Shown: positions 18,830 to 30,432, counted from the first letter of the stretch. The stretch is DNA of 64,000 bases from Acidobacteriota bacterium (GCA_013285705.1 JABDHA010000002.1:30146-94145); one strand, 5' to 3'. Notes: generated by a model from the sequence alone, not told the origin. A program made the numbers and translations.

Positions 18830-19320
18830 GTCATGGTCTCCTTTAAATTGAATTGCGCCCATTCAAGAGCTTGTGTTTGGTTCGGTTTCATACTGCGTGA
18901 TCGTCAAGCGGGCAATAAAAAAGCCCACCTATAAGGTGAGCGCGTGTCGTCATGGATAGAGGCCATCCGTTCTCGGTATATCAGGCGCTCACGTTTTCAT
19001 CGGTACATCCTTTTTGGGGGTCATCTGGTTTGGAGACCAGAGACACCTGTGACTACTATTCCTAGAATATCAAACGGGCAACCCGAAGTCAAGACTTATC
19101 CTCGGATGCACCATTTCTAGGGCACAAACCGAGTCATCGCCACGTTGCCCTGTAGCGCGTCCGTTTTCGCTTACTGTGGGATTGCCTGTCCGAGAGGCTA
19201 CAAGTCGAACCTGGGCCGGTCAGCGCCTTACCGTGAGCGATGCCAATATCGGTATCTGACCATAGCTGGCCATTTTCCAAAATTAGGCTCTCAAGGGAAC
19301 TTGGCTTTGGAATTATATAC

Positions 19321-19400
19321 TCTCCTACTAATATATACGGAAATATCAGGGGTAAAACCTTCGAATAAATCAACTATTTTCACTTTTTTTCAACTATTTT
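19321..19400 (-). repeat. diverged third copy of the 71-bp element
   Basis: TCTCCTACTAATATATACGGAAATATCAGGGGTAAAACC...TCAACTATTTT; TCAACTATTTT occurs twice at 19370 and 19390. Confidence 0.7.
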
Positions 19401-19707
19401 CGAGGGGTCAAACCATTCAATGCGGAAAAGCTACCATTCAATGAAAAACTGTCCGAATGTGGACAAAATTGTGCAATATTACTCGTTGCAACAAATGCCC
19501 ATAAAATGGTGCAATCGTGTATTTATTACACGTATTAGTCGTTGCAACAGTTAAGCATAGCTAACCCCAAACATGTAAACCCTCTGGAATCAGTGGGACT
19601 CCTAAGTTGCTTAGGTATACGATGGCAGGGCGATAATAGGGCGCGAAGGTGGGTTTCGTCGAGAGGTCTGACCAGTTGAGCGCACTTTGTGCGCGGCTCG
19701 GAGCGTT

Positions 19708-19929
19708 TCAATCTCCCTTAGAAATCCACACACCATCTTTCTCCAATGCGTCTTCTATATCGGGCCACTTAAGCCCGGAGAATTGTCTAAGCCTCTCAGA
19801 AAGGCCGACTAGGCTTACTTCCTCGTAAGAGCGCTCCCCAAAGGAGAGTTCTCCCAAGATTGCTACATAGCGAATGTTGACCTTTTCTGCGGTCGTAGCA
19901 GCCAGCTTGTAAATACGCATCTTTACCAT
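19708..19929 (-). CDS. hypothetical island protein
   Basis: 73 aa ORF. Confidence 0.4.
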   Translation of the reverse strand: MVKMRIYKLAATTAEKVNIRYVAILGELSFGERSYEEVSLVGLSERLRQFSGLKWPDIEDALEKDGVWISKGD

Positions 19930-20034
19930 GCCGTCATGCTATGCCGGTGCAGCGACATGCGACACCAGATAACACCCTGCGGCGTCTATTGGGCCAATCG
20001 ATAGTAATGGGGCAGATGGGAGTCTTCTATTTGA

Positions 20035-20325
20035 CTAAATGAGTGAGTACCACGCATTGAAGAGACTGTTGCCAATATTGTTCCGCAGCATCAAGGCAGC
20101 CTTCTCTGCTATTCCTCTGTCCGGCAAAGGTGTTGGAAATTCGTAGTTGTATGATTGCCCTCCGGACGTGCATCTGAATGCAAATGTATAGGTACCAGAA
20201 TCCGCCCGGATTAGGGTGATGGGGAACACTTCCGTTATCGTTGCCAGTTCTGGCGCGACGCCTGTATTGCCCCTGTAAACATCACCTGGTGTAGGAGGAT
20301 GCGCAGAAAAATCACTCAGTCTCAT
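20035..20325 (-). CDS. hypothetical island protein
   Basis: 96 aa from Met at 20325 (MRLSDFSAHPPTPGDVYRG...). Confidence 0.45.
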   Translation of the reverse strand: MRLSDFSAHPPTPGDVYRGNTGVAPELATITEVFPITLIRADSGTYTFAFRCTSGGQSYNYEFPTPLPDRGIAEKAALMLRNNIGNSLFNAWYSLI

Positions 20326-20657
20326 CGTTTTAAAATCCCTTCGTGAATAACTTAGCGCATTCTCACTGGCACCAACGAAAGTAGGTGTAAAGATGCGGAA
20401 CACACAAACTAAAACGGCACCTGGAAACGTTCACCAGATGCCGTGATCTTGTCGGGGTCACCAAATTTCCGAGCGACCCCCGTAGGCGCTTGCCAGAGCG
20501 ACATTGAATTGTGACGCGGGATCGGGGATCGTTACAGATAATCTTTCTGCCCAGAGTCTCTAAAAAAGACTTGACACAAAAAATAAATGTGACATATAAT
20601 GCGCCGCTCATGTTATCGTGATTTCACATCCCAACTAGGGATCGAGGAAAACGAATA

Positions 20658-20888
20658 ATGGAAACTACTATCGTGAAATGCTGCGAATGCGACGAAACCG
20701 GCACCAAAAACGATCTCACACCGTGCCACCAATGTGGCCGATACATGTGCATTCGGCACTGCTGCAAGTGCGATGTCACGATCTCTTCAGCCGAGGAGTG
20801 GAAAGAGTCTTTCGTCAACCCCGTACCCACAGACGCCACGTTTCCGATGGTGCTGTCTTTCGATGCCCTGGGTGAGTTGCTCGGTTGA
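20658..20888 (+). CDS. small Cys-rich putative zinc-binding protein
   Basis: 76 aa; CCEC-x11-CHQC-x5-CIRHCCKC pattern, GAGG SD upstream. Confidence 0.55.
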   Translation: METTIVKCCECDETGTKNDLTPCHQCGRYMCIRHCCKCDVTISSAEEWKESFVNPVPTDATFPMVLSFDALGELLG

Positions 20889-20910
20889 ATGGGCAGAGAT
20901 AGGACATGTG

Positions 20911-20930
20911 TAGTACAGCGTAGTACAGTC
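20911..20930 (+). repeat. tandem TAGTACAG direct repeats (candidate integrase arm sites)
   Basis: TAGTACAGCGTAGTACAGTC; same motif at 12131 and 12151 at the other end. Confidence 0.65.
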
Positions 20931-20965
20931 ACACTTTAGCAGAATAATTAAGCGTAACACCAATG

Positions 20966-20981
20966 GGAATCAACACTTTAA
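20966..20981 (-). repeat. arm-type site, inverted partner of 12087-12102
   Basis: GGAATCAACACTTTAA. Confidence 0.8.
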
Positions 20982-21006
20982 GGCATCTGATGGCGGAATC
21001 TATAGA

Positions 21007-21027
21007 GAATCCCTCCCTCTCCGCCAG
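21007..21027 (+). repeat. attR core
   Basis: GAATCCCTCCCTCTCCGCCAG identical to tRNA-Ser 3' end. Confidence 0.93.
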
Positions 21028-21499
21028 TCCTGTATATTATATGATCTTCCACATAAAACGGACAGGCAAAAACGCGGGACTTACGGTTCGCTGAGCTTTC
21101 TGAAATCATCATGATCCGTATTCATAACCGACTACACATACATCACGAATCACCTACCTGACATCCTGAAATAATCGAGACAATCAGGCACTCCCGTTGT
21201 AAACTCCTGCCCAGCATCGAAATCCACCCAAAAAAGACCGGTGAAAATTTACCTAAAAGACTTTTTCCCTTTGAAGAAAGAACTGACTGCTTTATTGCTA
21301 GTTTTTACTACCCCCCTGCGCCTAAACAAATCAAAAGAATTTATGAAGTGTCGAGCTTGCCGCTCAGTACGCCACAAGAGTGAGATGTTTCACTCATCCT
21401 ATGGTTGGTTTTGTAATCAAGAAGAACAGGAGGAACACTGGGAAAAATACCAGTATGGCCTTTGAGCTATACCAGAAGAACGATCCGATCAACGCCGAG

Positions 21500-22510
21500 C
21501 TACCAAAATACCCGGCCATACAGCTTATACAGGTTCTTTTTGCTAATAAGATAGCGTCGCCAATTTGATGGCGAAGAAGCGATGTGCCTCAAATGGTAAA
21601 CGCGGCGGAGCGCTCCATGTATTCGCCGTGCGTCCTTCATTTCAAGACAAAGTTCCGCAACCCGGTGAAATCGTACCTCTTCTGAAAACCATTTTTCCCA
21701 CTCGACCCGTGCCCGCTCCCCCATCTCTTTTGCGCGAGGCTTAAGCCGATCAAGCAGCGCGGGTATGCCCGCAACCTCTTTCTCCGGAACGAACACCGCA
21801 AATGATTCCCAGTCCACGCCTTCGTTCGGCACCCACTCGTCCGCAATGATGATGCAGGCTCTACCCGTCTTCATCGACTCATAGAGCCGGATGCTTCCAG
21901 GTCCCCGGCCGCGCGGACACAGGCTGAACAGAGCATCGCCGATCGAGTCTGCGTATCGTTTCCAGAAATATTCTTTCTCGTTGGCGGACCCATGATAGCG
22001 AATGTTGTAGCTCTCTTTTGAACTGTCGATCACATGGATGTCGGCCCGGTTATATCGGAACAATCCGTCGCGCACGGGGTGGGTATTTGCCGATCCCACA
22101 AACGCCGCCAGGTACTTTTCATCTCCAGTAACAGGACGATAGTTGACGAGGGGGTTTTCAGGCATCAGGTAAAAACCTGTCCGTGTATGTTCAGGCGAAT
22201 AGTCTTTCTTGCGCAACGATGCATACAGTCCAGGCAACACTGGACGAATATAGTCGGCCGAATCAAACAAAAAGCTCTTCTCTGGATATTTGCGATAGAG
22301 CGGATAAGCGCGCACTCTTTCCGCAAAGTCGCCAGCTGTGCCCATGGCGACAAAGAGGATAATCTCCGCCTCGTCATGATTGTCCGTAAGCGAATGCTTC
22401 TGGAATCGATCTTTGGCCGCGCTGGCTCTCAGAGCGGCAACAGCAAAATGCTTGTTCTCGTCGTATTCGGGCAGATCATCATCGACCGATAGAAGAGAAA
22501 TTCTCGCCAT
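21500..22510 (-). CDS. exostosin-family glycosyltransferase-like protein
   Basis: FALCPRG-like LFSLCPRGRGPGSIRLYESMKTGRACIIIADEWVPNEGVDW; start Met at 22510. Confidence 0.8.
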   Translation of the reverse strand: MARISLLSVDDDLPEYDENKHFAVAALRASAAKDRFQKHSLTDNHDEAEIILFVAMGTAGDFAERVRAYPLYRKYPEKSFLFDSADYIRPVLPGLYASLRKKDYSPEHTRTGFYLMPENPLVNYRPVTGDEKYLAAFVGSANTHPVRDGLFRYNRADIHVIDSSKESYNIRYHGSANEKEYFWKRYADSIGDALFSLCPRGRGPGSIRLYESMKTGRACIIIADEWVPNEGVDWESFAVFVPEKEVAGIPALLDRLKPRAKEMGERARVEWEKWFSEEVRFHRVAELCLEMKDARRIHGALRRVYHLRHIASSPSNWRRYLISKKNLYKLYGRVFW

Positions 22511-22568
22511 AAACCCAAAGTAGCATACGACGATTCCAGCAGGAGCGCATGCAAAACATCTCCATAAC

Positions 22569-22603
22569 AACAATGAGGCCCGCACGAAGCGGGCCTCATT
22601 GTT
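22569..22603. terminator. bidirectional-looking terminator downstream of mdh
   Basis: AACAATGAGGCCCGC-ACGAA-GCGGGCCTCATTGTT perfect hairpin. Confidence 0.85.
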
Positions 22604-22617
22604 CGCAAACAAGCTGC

Positions 22618-23553
<936 letters not shown>

Positions 23554-23630
23554 TCATAAAACTTCAGATGTCATTCTGACGCCGAACGCAGTGAAGCGGA
23601 AGAATCTGCTTCACTGCGCTCCGGCATGAA

Positions 23631-25031
23631 CTACATATTTTCGATCATCCGTGATGCGAACTCGCTGGTCTTTACCTTGGTTGCGCCCTGCATCTGGCGT
23701 TCAAAGTCATACGTCACATATTTCTGCTGAATCGTCTTCTCCATAGACGACTCAATCAGTTTCGCAGCTTCATGCCATCCAAGAAATTCAAACAGCATCA
23801 CGCCAGAGAGCATCACCGAACCCGGATTGATCACGTCCTTATCCGCATACTTCGGAGCCGTCCCGTGCGTGGCCTCAAATACCGCGTAGCCGTCGCCAAT
23901 GTTTGCGCCCGGAGCAATGCCGAGTCCACCCACTTGCGCTGCGCACGCGTCAGAGATGTAGTCGCCATTCAAATTGGGGCAAGCCAGCACGCTGTACTCA
24001 TCTGGCCGGATAATCACCTGCTGAAAGATCGAATCGGCAATGCGGTCGTTGATCAGCACCTTCTTCTTCCACTGCCCGTTACCATGCGTTTTGCCAATCG
24101 AATCGAGCACGCCCTTCACTTCCGCATACAGTTCTTTACGGAAGTCATCGGATCCGAACTCAAGACCTGGCTCAATCAGCGCCGCATTTTCTTCGACTGT
24201 CAGCTTCGGATTCGCTTCCTGGTTGCCTAGAATCCAGCTCTCGCGCTCCGTTACAACCGCATCGCGGAACTCATCGACCGCAACCTCATAGCCCCATTCG
24301 CGGAACGCGCCTTCGGTGAATTTCTGAATATTGCCCTTGTGCACCAGCGTCACCGACTTGCGATTGTTCTCAACGGCATGCTTGATCGCATAGCGAACCA
24401 GTCGCTTGGTGCCGGTAATCGAGATCGGCTTGATGCCCACACCCGAGTCCTCGCGGACCTTCTTCTTGCCGCCCTTCAACATGTCGTTGTTCAGGAAGTC
24501 AATGAGCTTCTTAGCCTCGGCAGTTCCCTCTTTGAACTCAATGCCCGCATACACGTCTTCCGTATTCTCGCGAAAGATGACGACATCCAATTTTTCCGGA
24601 TATTTCACCGGGCTGGGCACACCCTGGTAGTACTTCACCGGACGCACGCAGGAATAAAGATCCAGAATCTGCCGCAACGCCACGTTCAGCGAGCGAATGC
24701 CTCCCCCCACCGGCGTCGTCAACGGACCTTTGATCGACACGCGCAGATCGCGAGCCGCATTCACCGTCTCATCCGGCAGCCATGTCTTGAATTCGCGAAA
24801 TGCCTTCTCGCCCGCGTACACCTCAAACCACTTTACCGAGCGCTTCCCGCCATAAGCCTTTTCTACCGCAGCATCAAAGACCCGCTGCGATGCGCGCCAG
24901 ATGTCGCGCCCTGTGCCATCGCCCTCAATAAAAGGAACGATTGGGTGATCCGGGACCTGATACTTCCCGTCTGCGTACTGAATCGGCTCGCCATCCGTGG
25001 GCAGAGCCTTCCCGTTATACGTCGTCTGCAT
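23631..25031 (-). CDS. icd: NADP-dependent isocitrate dehydrogenase
   Basis: [70 protein letters not shown]. Confidence 0.95.
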   Translation of the reverse strand: MQTTYNGKALPTDGEPIQYADGKYQVPDHPIVPFIEGDGTGRDIWRASQRVFDAAVEKAYGGKRSVKWFEVYAGEKAFREFKTWLPDETVNAARDLRVSIKGPLTTPVGGGIRSLNVALRQILDLYSCVRPVKYYQGVPSPVKYPEKLDVVIFRENTEDVYAGIEFKEGTAEAKKLIDFLNNDMLKGGKKKVREDSGVGIKPISITGTKRLVRYAIKHAVENNRKSVTLVHKGNIQKFTEGAFREWGYEVAVDEFRDAVVTERESWILGNQEANPKLTVEENAALIEPGLEFGSDDFRKELYAEVKGVLDSIGKTHGNGQWKKKVLINDRIADSIFQQVIIRPDEYSVLACPNLNGDYISDACAAQVGGLGIAPGANIGDGYAVFEATHGTAPKYADKDVINPGSVMLSGVMLFEFLGWHEAAKLIESSMEKTIQQKYVTYDFERQMQGATKVKTSEFASRMIENM

Positions 25032-25424
25032 GTGTCTGGATATCTCCCAGCAAGATAAGAAATGAGGACTGCAAGTGTGATTCCCCTAGAGGCTACCATC
25101 CGGTTAAGACGGGTGGCAATTCGCCGTCCCGCTCAGTGCGCCACATGCCGAAGCATTGTCATTCCGACCAGAGGCACAATCCATAAAAAAATTTGCAATC
25201 CTCAGCAAACGCGCAGCGCGAAGTCGAAGGACCTGCAGTTTGCATCGGTCAGCACGAAAACAGGGTGCCCCATCCTTTCGCGCCGTTTGCGAAAGGATGG
25301 GAACCACAAAGCTCAATCAGCCCTCGTCATCCTGATGTTGAACGAGATGAGCGGAGAGATCTGTTTTTCTCGCCATCCTCCCTTGAATAGTGAAAAGCAG
25401 TACAATCATCGTGGAATCGATACC

Positions 25425-26543
25425 ATGCGACTGCTCAAATCTCTGCCCGCCCTCGTAGCTTGCCTCTTGTTCTCATCCATCAGCTTTGCGCAGACGCCAT
25501 CTGCGCCTATCCGTGTAGCGATCGTCGGTCTTGAACACGGCCATATCGGCGGATTCCTCCACGAATTCCCTCGTCAGCATGAAGTGGAACTCGTCGGCAT
25601 CGTCGAAACCGACAAAGCACTGGCTGCCCGGTACCAGCAGCAATTTCATCTTGATCCGGGCCTCTTCTATTCCACACTCGATGAAGTCGTCGCTGCCCAT
25701 CATCCACAGGCCCTGCTTGTATACACTTCCGTCGGCAGGCACCGCCAGGTCATCGAACAGGCGGCGCAGCACGGCATCAGCGTGATGGTGGAAAAACCAC
25801 TCACGATCTCACTCGATGATGCTCTCGCGATTCGTCGCGCCGCGAACGTACACCATATTCAGGTGCTCGTAAATTACGAAACTACATGGTATGCCAGCAA
25901 TCGCGCCGTCTATGACCTCATCAATGAAGGTAAGCTGGGGGATGTGCGCAGGGTCGTCGTGCATGACGGCCACGAGGGGCCTGCGGAAATTCACGTTCAG
26001 CCCGAATTTCTGAAGTGGCTCACCGACCCCGTACTGAATGGTGCCGGTGCCCTTTATGACTTCGGCTGCTACGGCGCTGACCTCATGACATGGTGGATGC
26101 ACGGAAAAGCGCCCATCAGCGTCACCGCCATTGCCCAGACTGACAAGCCCGAAACCTACGCCCGCGTGGACGACGATGCAACTATCATCCTTCAGTATCC
26201 CGGCGCTCAGGCCGTGCTCATGCCTTCATGGGCCTGGACCTTCGCGCGTAAGGATTCTGAAATCTACGGAAGCAAGGGCTATGCCATCACTGAGAAACTG
26301 GACCGTCTGCGGGTCCGTTATGTTGGCGACAAAGAGGAAGCCGATATCGCGGCGCAGCCGCTCGCACCGCCGCAGGATAGCTCACTCCACTATCTCGCCG
26401 CCGTCCTCAATGGGACGCTCAAGCCCGAAGGCGATCTGACATCCCTCGACACCAACATGATCGTAATGCAGATTCTGGATGCGGCGCGCGAGTCGGTCCG
26501 CACCGGACGGACCGTAAAGCTCAAGCCGCTGCCGCCTGAGTAG
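25425..26543 (+). CDS. secreted Gfo/Idh/MocA oxidoreductase
   Basis: Signal peptide MRLLKSLPALVACLLFSSISFAQ then RVAIVGLEHGHIGGFL; VEKPLTISLDDAL. Confidence 0.88.
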   Translation: MRLLKSLPALVACLLFSSISFAQTPSAPIRVAIVGLEHGHIGGFLHEFPRQHEVELVGIVETDKALAARYQQQFHLDPGLFYSTLDEVVAAHHPQALLVYTSVGRHRQVIEQAAQHGISVMVEKPLTISLDDALAIRRAANVHHIQVLVNYETTWYASNRAVYDLINEGKLGDVRRVVVHDGHEGPAEIHVQPEFLKWLTDPVLNGAGALYDFGCYGADLMTWWMHGKAPISVTAIAQTDKPETYARVDDDATIILQYPGAQAVLMPSWAWTFARKDSEIYGSKGYAITEKLDRLRVRYVGDKEEADIAAQPLAPPQDSSLHYLAAVLNGTLKPEGDLTSLDTNMIVMQILDAARESVRTGRTVKLKPLPPE

Positions 26544-26635
26544 GAAACAGGCAGAGGGAGACGTCATTCGGAGCGCAGCGAAGAATCCATGGGATGCTTC
26601 GCTGCCATAACCATGAGCAGCGTCTCCCGCAACCT

Positions 26636-26911
26636 CTAGACGATCTGCTGTACACGCTTCGCCGCAGCGTCGTACACGTTGCCGGCGGAGTCAATCACAT
26701 CTTCTACAGCGCTTTTGCTCACTCTATAAGCTTTGCCTGCGTGGTCGCTGAGCGTGTCGGCTGTATCCTTCACGTAATCGGAAGCGTCTTCCAGCTTGCG
26801 GCGAACCTGGCGCCGTGTCTTTTCACCAGCTTGCGGTGCATATAGCAGCGCAACACCCGCTCCTGCCGCTACGCCGATCGCAAAAACTGCCCAATATTTC
26901 ACTGCGTTCAT
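26636..26911 (-). CDS. YtxH-domain-like small membrane-anchored protein
   Basis: FAIGVAAGAGVALLYAPQAGEKTRRQVR then long amphipathic helix; Met at 26911. Confidence 0.8.
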   Translation of the reverse strand: MNAVKYWAVFAIGVAAGAGVALLYAPQAGEKTRRQVRRKLEDASDYVKDTADTLSDHAGKAYRVSKSAVEDVIDSAGNVYDAAAKRVQQIV

Positions 26912-27210
26912 ATTTTTCTCCTTACAATGATGACGCTTACCCGCAATGAGATACCCGATCCGCGCAGGAGGTTGCTGCGTAGCCTGCAATCAAATCGCTG
27001 CGTCTATTAGATAGAATAAATAGATGAGGTTGTCTTTGCTCAGACCTCTGAGAGTACATCCGTAAGTAGACGCTGAATGACGAATTGTTTTTCCTTCTTT
27101 CCTGGACTGCAATCCTTGGATTGCACGCAAATCCACTACGCGCAGAAGCCGCCGATTTTTTCTTCCGCTGCAGCAATCAGCCTGTCATGTAGACCTGCTG
27201 GAGCGCCCCA

Positions 27211-28779
27211 ATGAGCGACCAGAAAACAGCAGTCATCATCGGAGCTGGGCCGGCCGGGCTTACCGCCGCGCTTGAATTTCTTCGCCGTTCTGACATCCGT
27301 CCCATTGTGCTCGAAGCCAGCGATGAGATCGGCGGCATCTCGCGCACGATACGCTACAAGGGCAACCGCATGGATATCGGCGGCCATCGCTTCTTCTCGA
27401 AGTCTGACCGGGTCATGAATTGGTGGACAGAACTGATGCCCATCAGCGCAGAGGAAAACGGTAACGGCGACCATTCCATCCGCTACCAGAATAAAGAGCG
27501 CACCGTCTCAGCCACAGACGCAGCATCCCATCCCGATCTCGTCATGCTCGTGCGCCAGCGTAAGAGCCGCATCTATTTCCTGCGCAGCTTCTTCGATTAT
27601 CCGCTCAGCCTCAGCGGAAAAACGCTGCACCAGCTCGGGGCTTGGCGCATGGTCAGGATCGGTGCCAGCTATCTCCGCGCCAGGCTCTTTCCGCGTAAGG
27701 AGGAGGTCACCCTCGAAGATTTCCTCATCAATCGTTTCGGAATTGAGTTGTATGAGACTTTCTTCAAGTCCTACACAGAAAAAGTCTGGGGGGTTTCCTG
27801 CGATAAGATCAGTGCGGCTTGGGGAGCGCAACGCATCAAGGGCCTGTCCCTGCGCACAGCCGTCGCGCATTTCCTGAAAAAAGCCTTCAGCCGCAAGAAG
27901 ATGTCTGACATTTCACAAAAAGAAACAGAGACGTCCCTCATCGAGAAATTCCTCTACCCTAAATTTGGTCCAGGCCAGCTATGGGAGTACGTAGCTGAAC
28001 TGGTTACAGAGAAGGGCGGCTGTGTCCAACTCGGCTGGCGCGTCAATAAGCTGCATGTCGAAAACGATCGCATTTCCATCGTCGAAGCCGTCAATGCATC
28101 CGGCGAAACGAGCCGCATTGAGGCAGACTACATCTTCTCCACCATGCCGGTGCGTGAGTTGATCAATAGCCTCGATGTACCCGTTCCTCCGGAAATCCGC
28201 GCCATCAGCGACGGCCTTGTTTATCGCGACTTCCTCACCGTCGGCCTGCTCGTCAACAAGCTGTCCGTGACTGAACCAGACGGTTCGCCCCTCAAAGACA
28301 CCTGGATCTACATCCAGGAGCCTGATGTACAGGTAGGTCGCCTGCAGATCTTCAACAACTGGAGCCCCTATCTCGTTGCCGATCCGAGCAAAGTCTGGAT
28401 CGGCCTCGAGTATTTCTGCTATGACACCGATGAACTGTGGCGCATGCCGGATGAGGAGATCAAGAAATTCGCCATCGCTGAAGTGGAAAAGATCGGCATC
28501 CTCAAATCGTCCGATGTCCTCGACGCCCACGTCGTCCGCGTACCCAAAACCTACCCGGCGTACTTTGGCACCTATGACCGTTTCGACGACATCATCCGCT
28601 ACATGGATCGCTTCGAGAACCTCTTTCTCGTAGGCCGCAACGGCATGCACAAGTACAACAACCAGGACCACTCCATGCTCACTGCCATGACCGCAGTCGA
28701 CAACATCATCGCCGGTAACATGGACAAGAGCTGTCTATGGGAAATCAACACCGAGCAGGAATACCACGAAGAAAAATAG
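27211..28779 (+). CDS. FAD-dependent NAD(P)-binding oxidoreductase (protoporphyrinogen oxidase/UDP-galactopyranose mutase-like)
   Basis: [54 protein letters not shown]. Confidence 0.88.
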   Translation: MSDQKTAVIIGAGPAGLTAALEFLRRSDIRPIVLEASDEIGGISRTIRYKGNRMDIGGHRFFSKSDRVMNWWTELMPISAEENGNGDHSIRYQNKERTVSATDAASHPDLVMLVRQRKSRIYFLRSFFDYPLSLSGKTLHQLGAWRMVRIGASYLRARLFPRKEEVTLEDFLINRFGIELYETFFKSYTEKVWGVSCDKISAAWGAQRIKGLSLRTAVAHFLKKAFSRKKMSDISQKETETSLIEKFLYPKFGPGQLWEYVAELVTEKGGCVQLGWRVNKLHVENDRISIVEAVNASGETSRIEADYIFSTMPVRELINSLDVPVPPEIRAISDGLVYRDFLTVGLLVNKLSVTEPDGSPLKDTWIYIQEPDVQVGRLQIFNNWSPYLVADPSKVWIGLEYFCYDTDELWRMPDEEIKKFAIAEVEKIGILKSSDVLDAHVVRVPKTYPAYFGTYDRFDDIIRYMDRFENLFLVGRNGMHKYNNQDHSMLTAMTAVDNIIAGNMDKSCLWEINTEQEYHEEK

Positions 28780-28970
28780 GCCGGCATTTTGTTGAATTGC
28801 TGTGTCTTGCGGAATCACCTGTCATCCTGAGCAAAGCTAAGCCGGAGTCGAAGGACCTGCTTTTGCAGCGGGTGCCACGAAAAGGGGTGCCCCATCCTGA
28901 CAAAGTCAGGGTGGGCAGGTACGACCCAATCACGTCGTGCAGCATACCCCGCCGCAGCGTATCCTGTACT

Positions 28971-29819
28971 GTGAACCTGCGTCGCACTCTTCCGACATTC
29001 TTCCTCGCATTGGTCACTCTCTGCGGAAACGCATTTGCCCAAAACTACTCAGCAGACAAGCCCCTCGGCGCATCCGCGCAATCCACCCCTGCCTATCTCA
29101 AAAACGCAGGCATCGACCAGAATCTGAACCATCCGCTTCCATTGACCGATCACTTTCGCGATGAGAACGGCAACGATGTAGCGTTAGGAAACTACTTCGG
29201 CCATCGCCCGGTTGTCATGGCGCTTGTCTATTTCAAATGCGGCATGCTCTGCCCGCAGGTCCTGCACGGCATGAGCTCGTCTCTCCAGCAAACCGAACTG
29301 CATCCAGGCCACGACTATGATGTGGTTGTCGCCAGCATTGATCCAGGTGACACGCCCGCCGACTCCGTTGAAGCCAAGCAACACTTCCTCATGATGCTAA
29401 GCGATGAATCCGCAGCAAACAGCGTTCACTTCCTCACCGGGCCGCAACAGTCCATCACGGATTTGGCCCAGGCCACCGGCTTTCACTACGTCCGCGTCCC
29501 CGGCCCCGATGGCAAAATGGACCAGTTCGCCCATTCCAGTGTCATCATGATCGCGACCCCGGATGGCCGTATGTCGAAATACCTCTCCGGCGTCGACTAC
29601 CAGCCACGCGACGTCCGCCTAGCCCTGGTCGAAGCCAGCGACCACAAAATCGGCTCGTTCTCAGACCTTGTCTTGATCTACTGCTGCAATTACAGCCCTA
29701 GCCAGGGCCGTTACACCGTGGCCATAATGCGCGTCCTCGGACTCGCAGCGATGGGCTCGGTCCTCATGCTGATCATGGTCGTCTATTTGTTGGGAAAGAA
29801 ACCGAAGACTGCGGTGTGA
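28971..29819 (+). CDS. SCO1/SenC family protein
   Basis: VMALVYFKCGMLCPQVL CxxxC metal site; DFAHSS-like QFAHSSVIMIATPDGR; C-terminal TM; GTG start at 28971 inferred. Confidence 0.8.
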   Translation: MNLRRTLPTFFLALVTLCGNAFAQNYSADKPLGASAQSTPAYLKNAGIDQNLNHPLPLTDHFRDENGNDVALGNYFGHRPVVMALVYFKCGMLCPQVLHGMSSSLQQTELHPGHDYDVVVASIDPGDTPADSVEAKQHFLMMLSDESAANSVHFLTGPQQSITDLAQATGFHYVRVPGPDGKMDQFAHSSVIMIATPDGRMSKYLSGVDYQPRDVRLALVEASDHKIGSFSDLVLIYCCNYSPSQGRYTVAIMRVLGLAAMGSVLMLIMVVYLLGKKPKTAV

Positions 29820-29909
29820 GGAATTTTTAGCTCAGGAATGTCATTCTGACCGTCGCGAAGAACCCATGCCATGCGGGTATTGTCGCTGCTCCGGACACCA
29901 ATGTGGAAT

Positions 29910-30170
29910 CTACCGTGCCGCCCGAATGGGCTTTCGCTGTCTGGGTTTGACTTCCTTCAATTCAGCCTGCGCCGTCACGCCCGACTGTTGATCCATCCAG
30001 TCGTCCAGCCGCGACTTCTTAAACCGCCAGCGGTTCCCCAGCTTGAACGCCGGAATAAAGCTCTCCGAAGCATACTTATAGAGCGTGTCCGGGCTGATTC
30101 CCAGGTAATCTGCCGCCTGCCGAATGTCCATCACTTCTCGAATCTCACTCCGCACCGCTGATGTCTTCAT
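29910..30170 (-). CDS. excisionase/MerR-type HTH DNA-binding protein
   Basis: MDIRQAADYLGISPDTLYKYASESFIPAFKLGNRWRFKKSRLDDWM. Confidence 0.85.
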   Translation of the reverse strand: MKTSAVRSEIREVMDIRQAADYLGISPDTLYKYASESFIPAFKLGNRWRFKKSRLDDWMDQQSGVTAQAELKEVKPRQRKPIRAAR

Positions 30171-30405
30171 GGCAAAGTCCTCCGAAAGACCACATATGCG
30201 CGGGCGCAAAATCAATCACCCAGCCAAATGCTTATATCGCGTTTTCGGGTAGTAATTCAAGATATTTCCGCAAATCATTGGTTCGATTCGGGTTTCCTCG
30301 GCAAAATCTCGGGGTTTTCACTCGGAAAAGGCGCTTAGTAACGAACTAGGTTCTATTTTAGATTTGCCTCAAGCGATGCTTTTATTGATTGGAGTAAACA
30401 ATTGA

Positions 30406-30432
30406 AGAGGCTAGACATAGTGCCTAGCCTCT
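30406..30432 (-). terminator. terminator of pfk
   Basis: AGAGGCTAG-9 nt-CTAGCCTCT. Confidence 0.7.

Larger units (their letters stand above)
12052..21027. mobile_element. ~9 kb integrative element / phage-satellite-like or remnant-prophage island in tRNA-Ser(CGA)
   Basis: 21-bp perfect direct repeat GAATCCCTCCCTCTCCGCCAG at both ends; tyrosine integrase adjacent to intact tRNA; phage-type genes inside. Confidence 0.93.

Noticed and set aside
12052-21027. Complete functional prophage
   Set aside because: Too short; lacks recognisable terL, full portal, capsid and lysis genes, and the morphogenesis gene is collapsed
21241-21465. 74-aa ORF with CRAC motif just outside attR
   Set aside because: Weak start context and no supporting homology by eye; left uncalled
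24339-25058. 239-aa plus-strand ORF
   Set aside because: Antisense shadow of icd
29910-30170. Excisionase-like HTH gene as evidence for a second mobile element
   Set aside because: No integrase, att repeats or phage genes nearby; such small HTH_17 regulators are common in chromosomes
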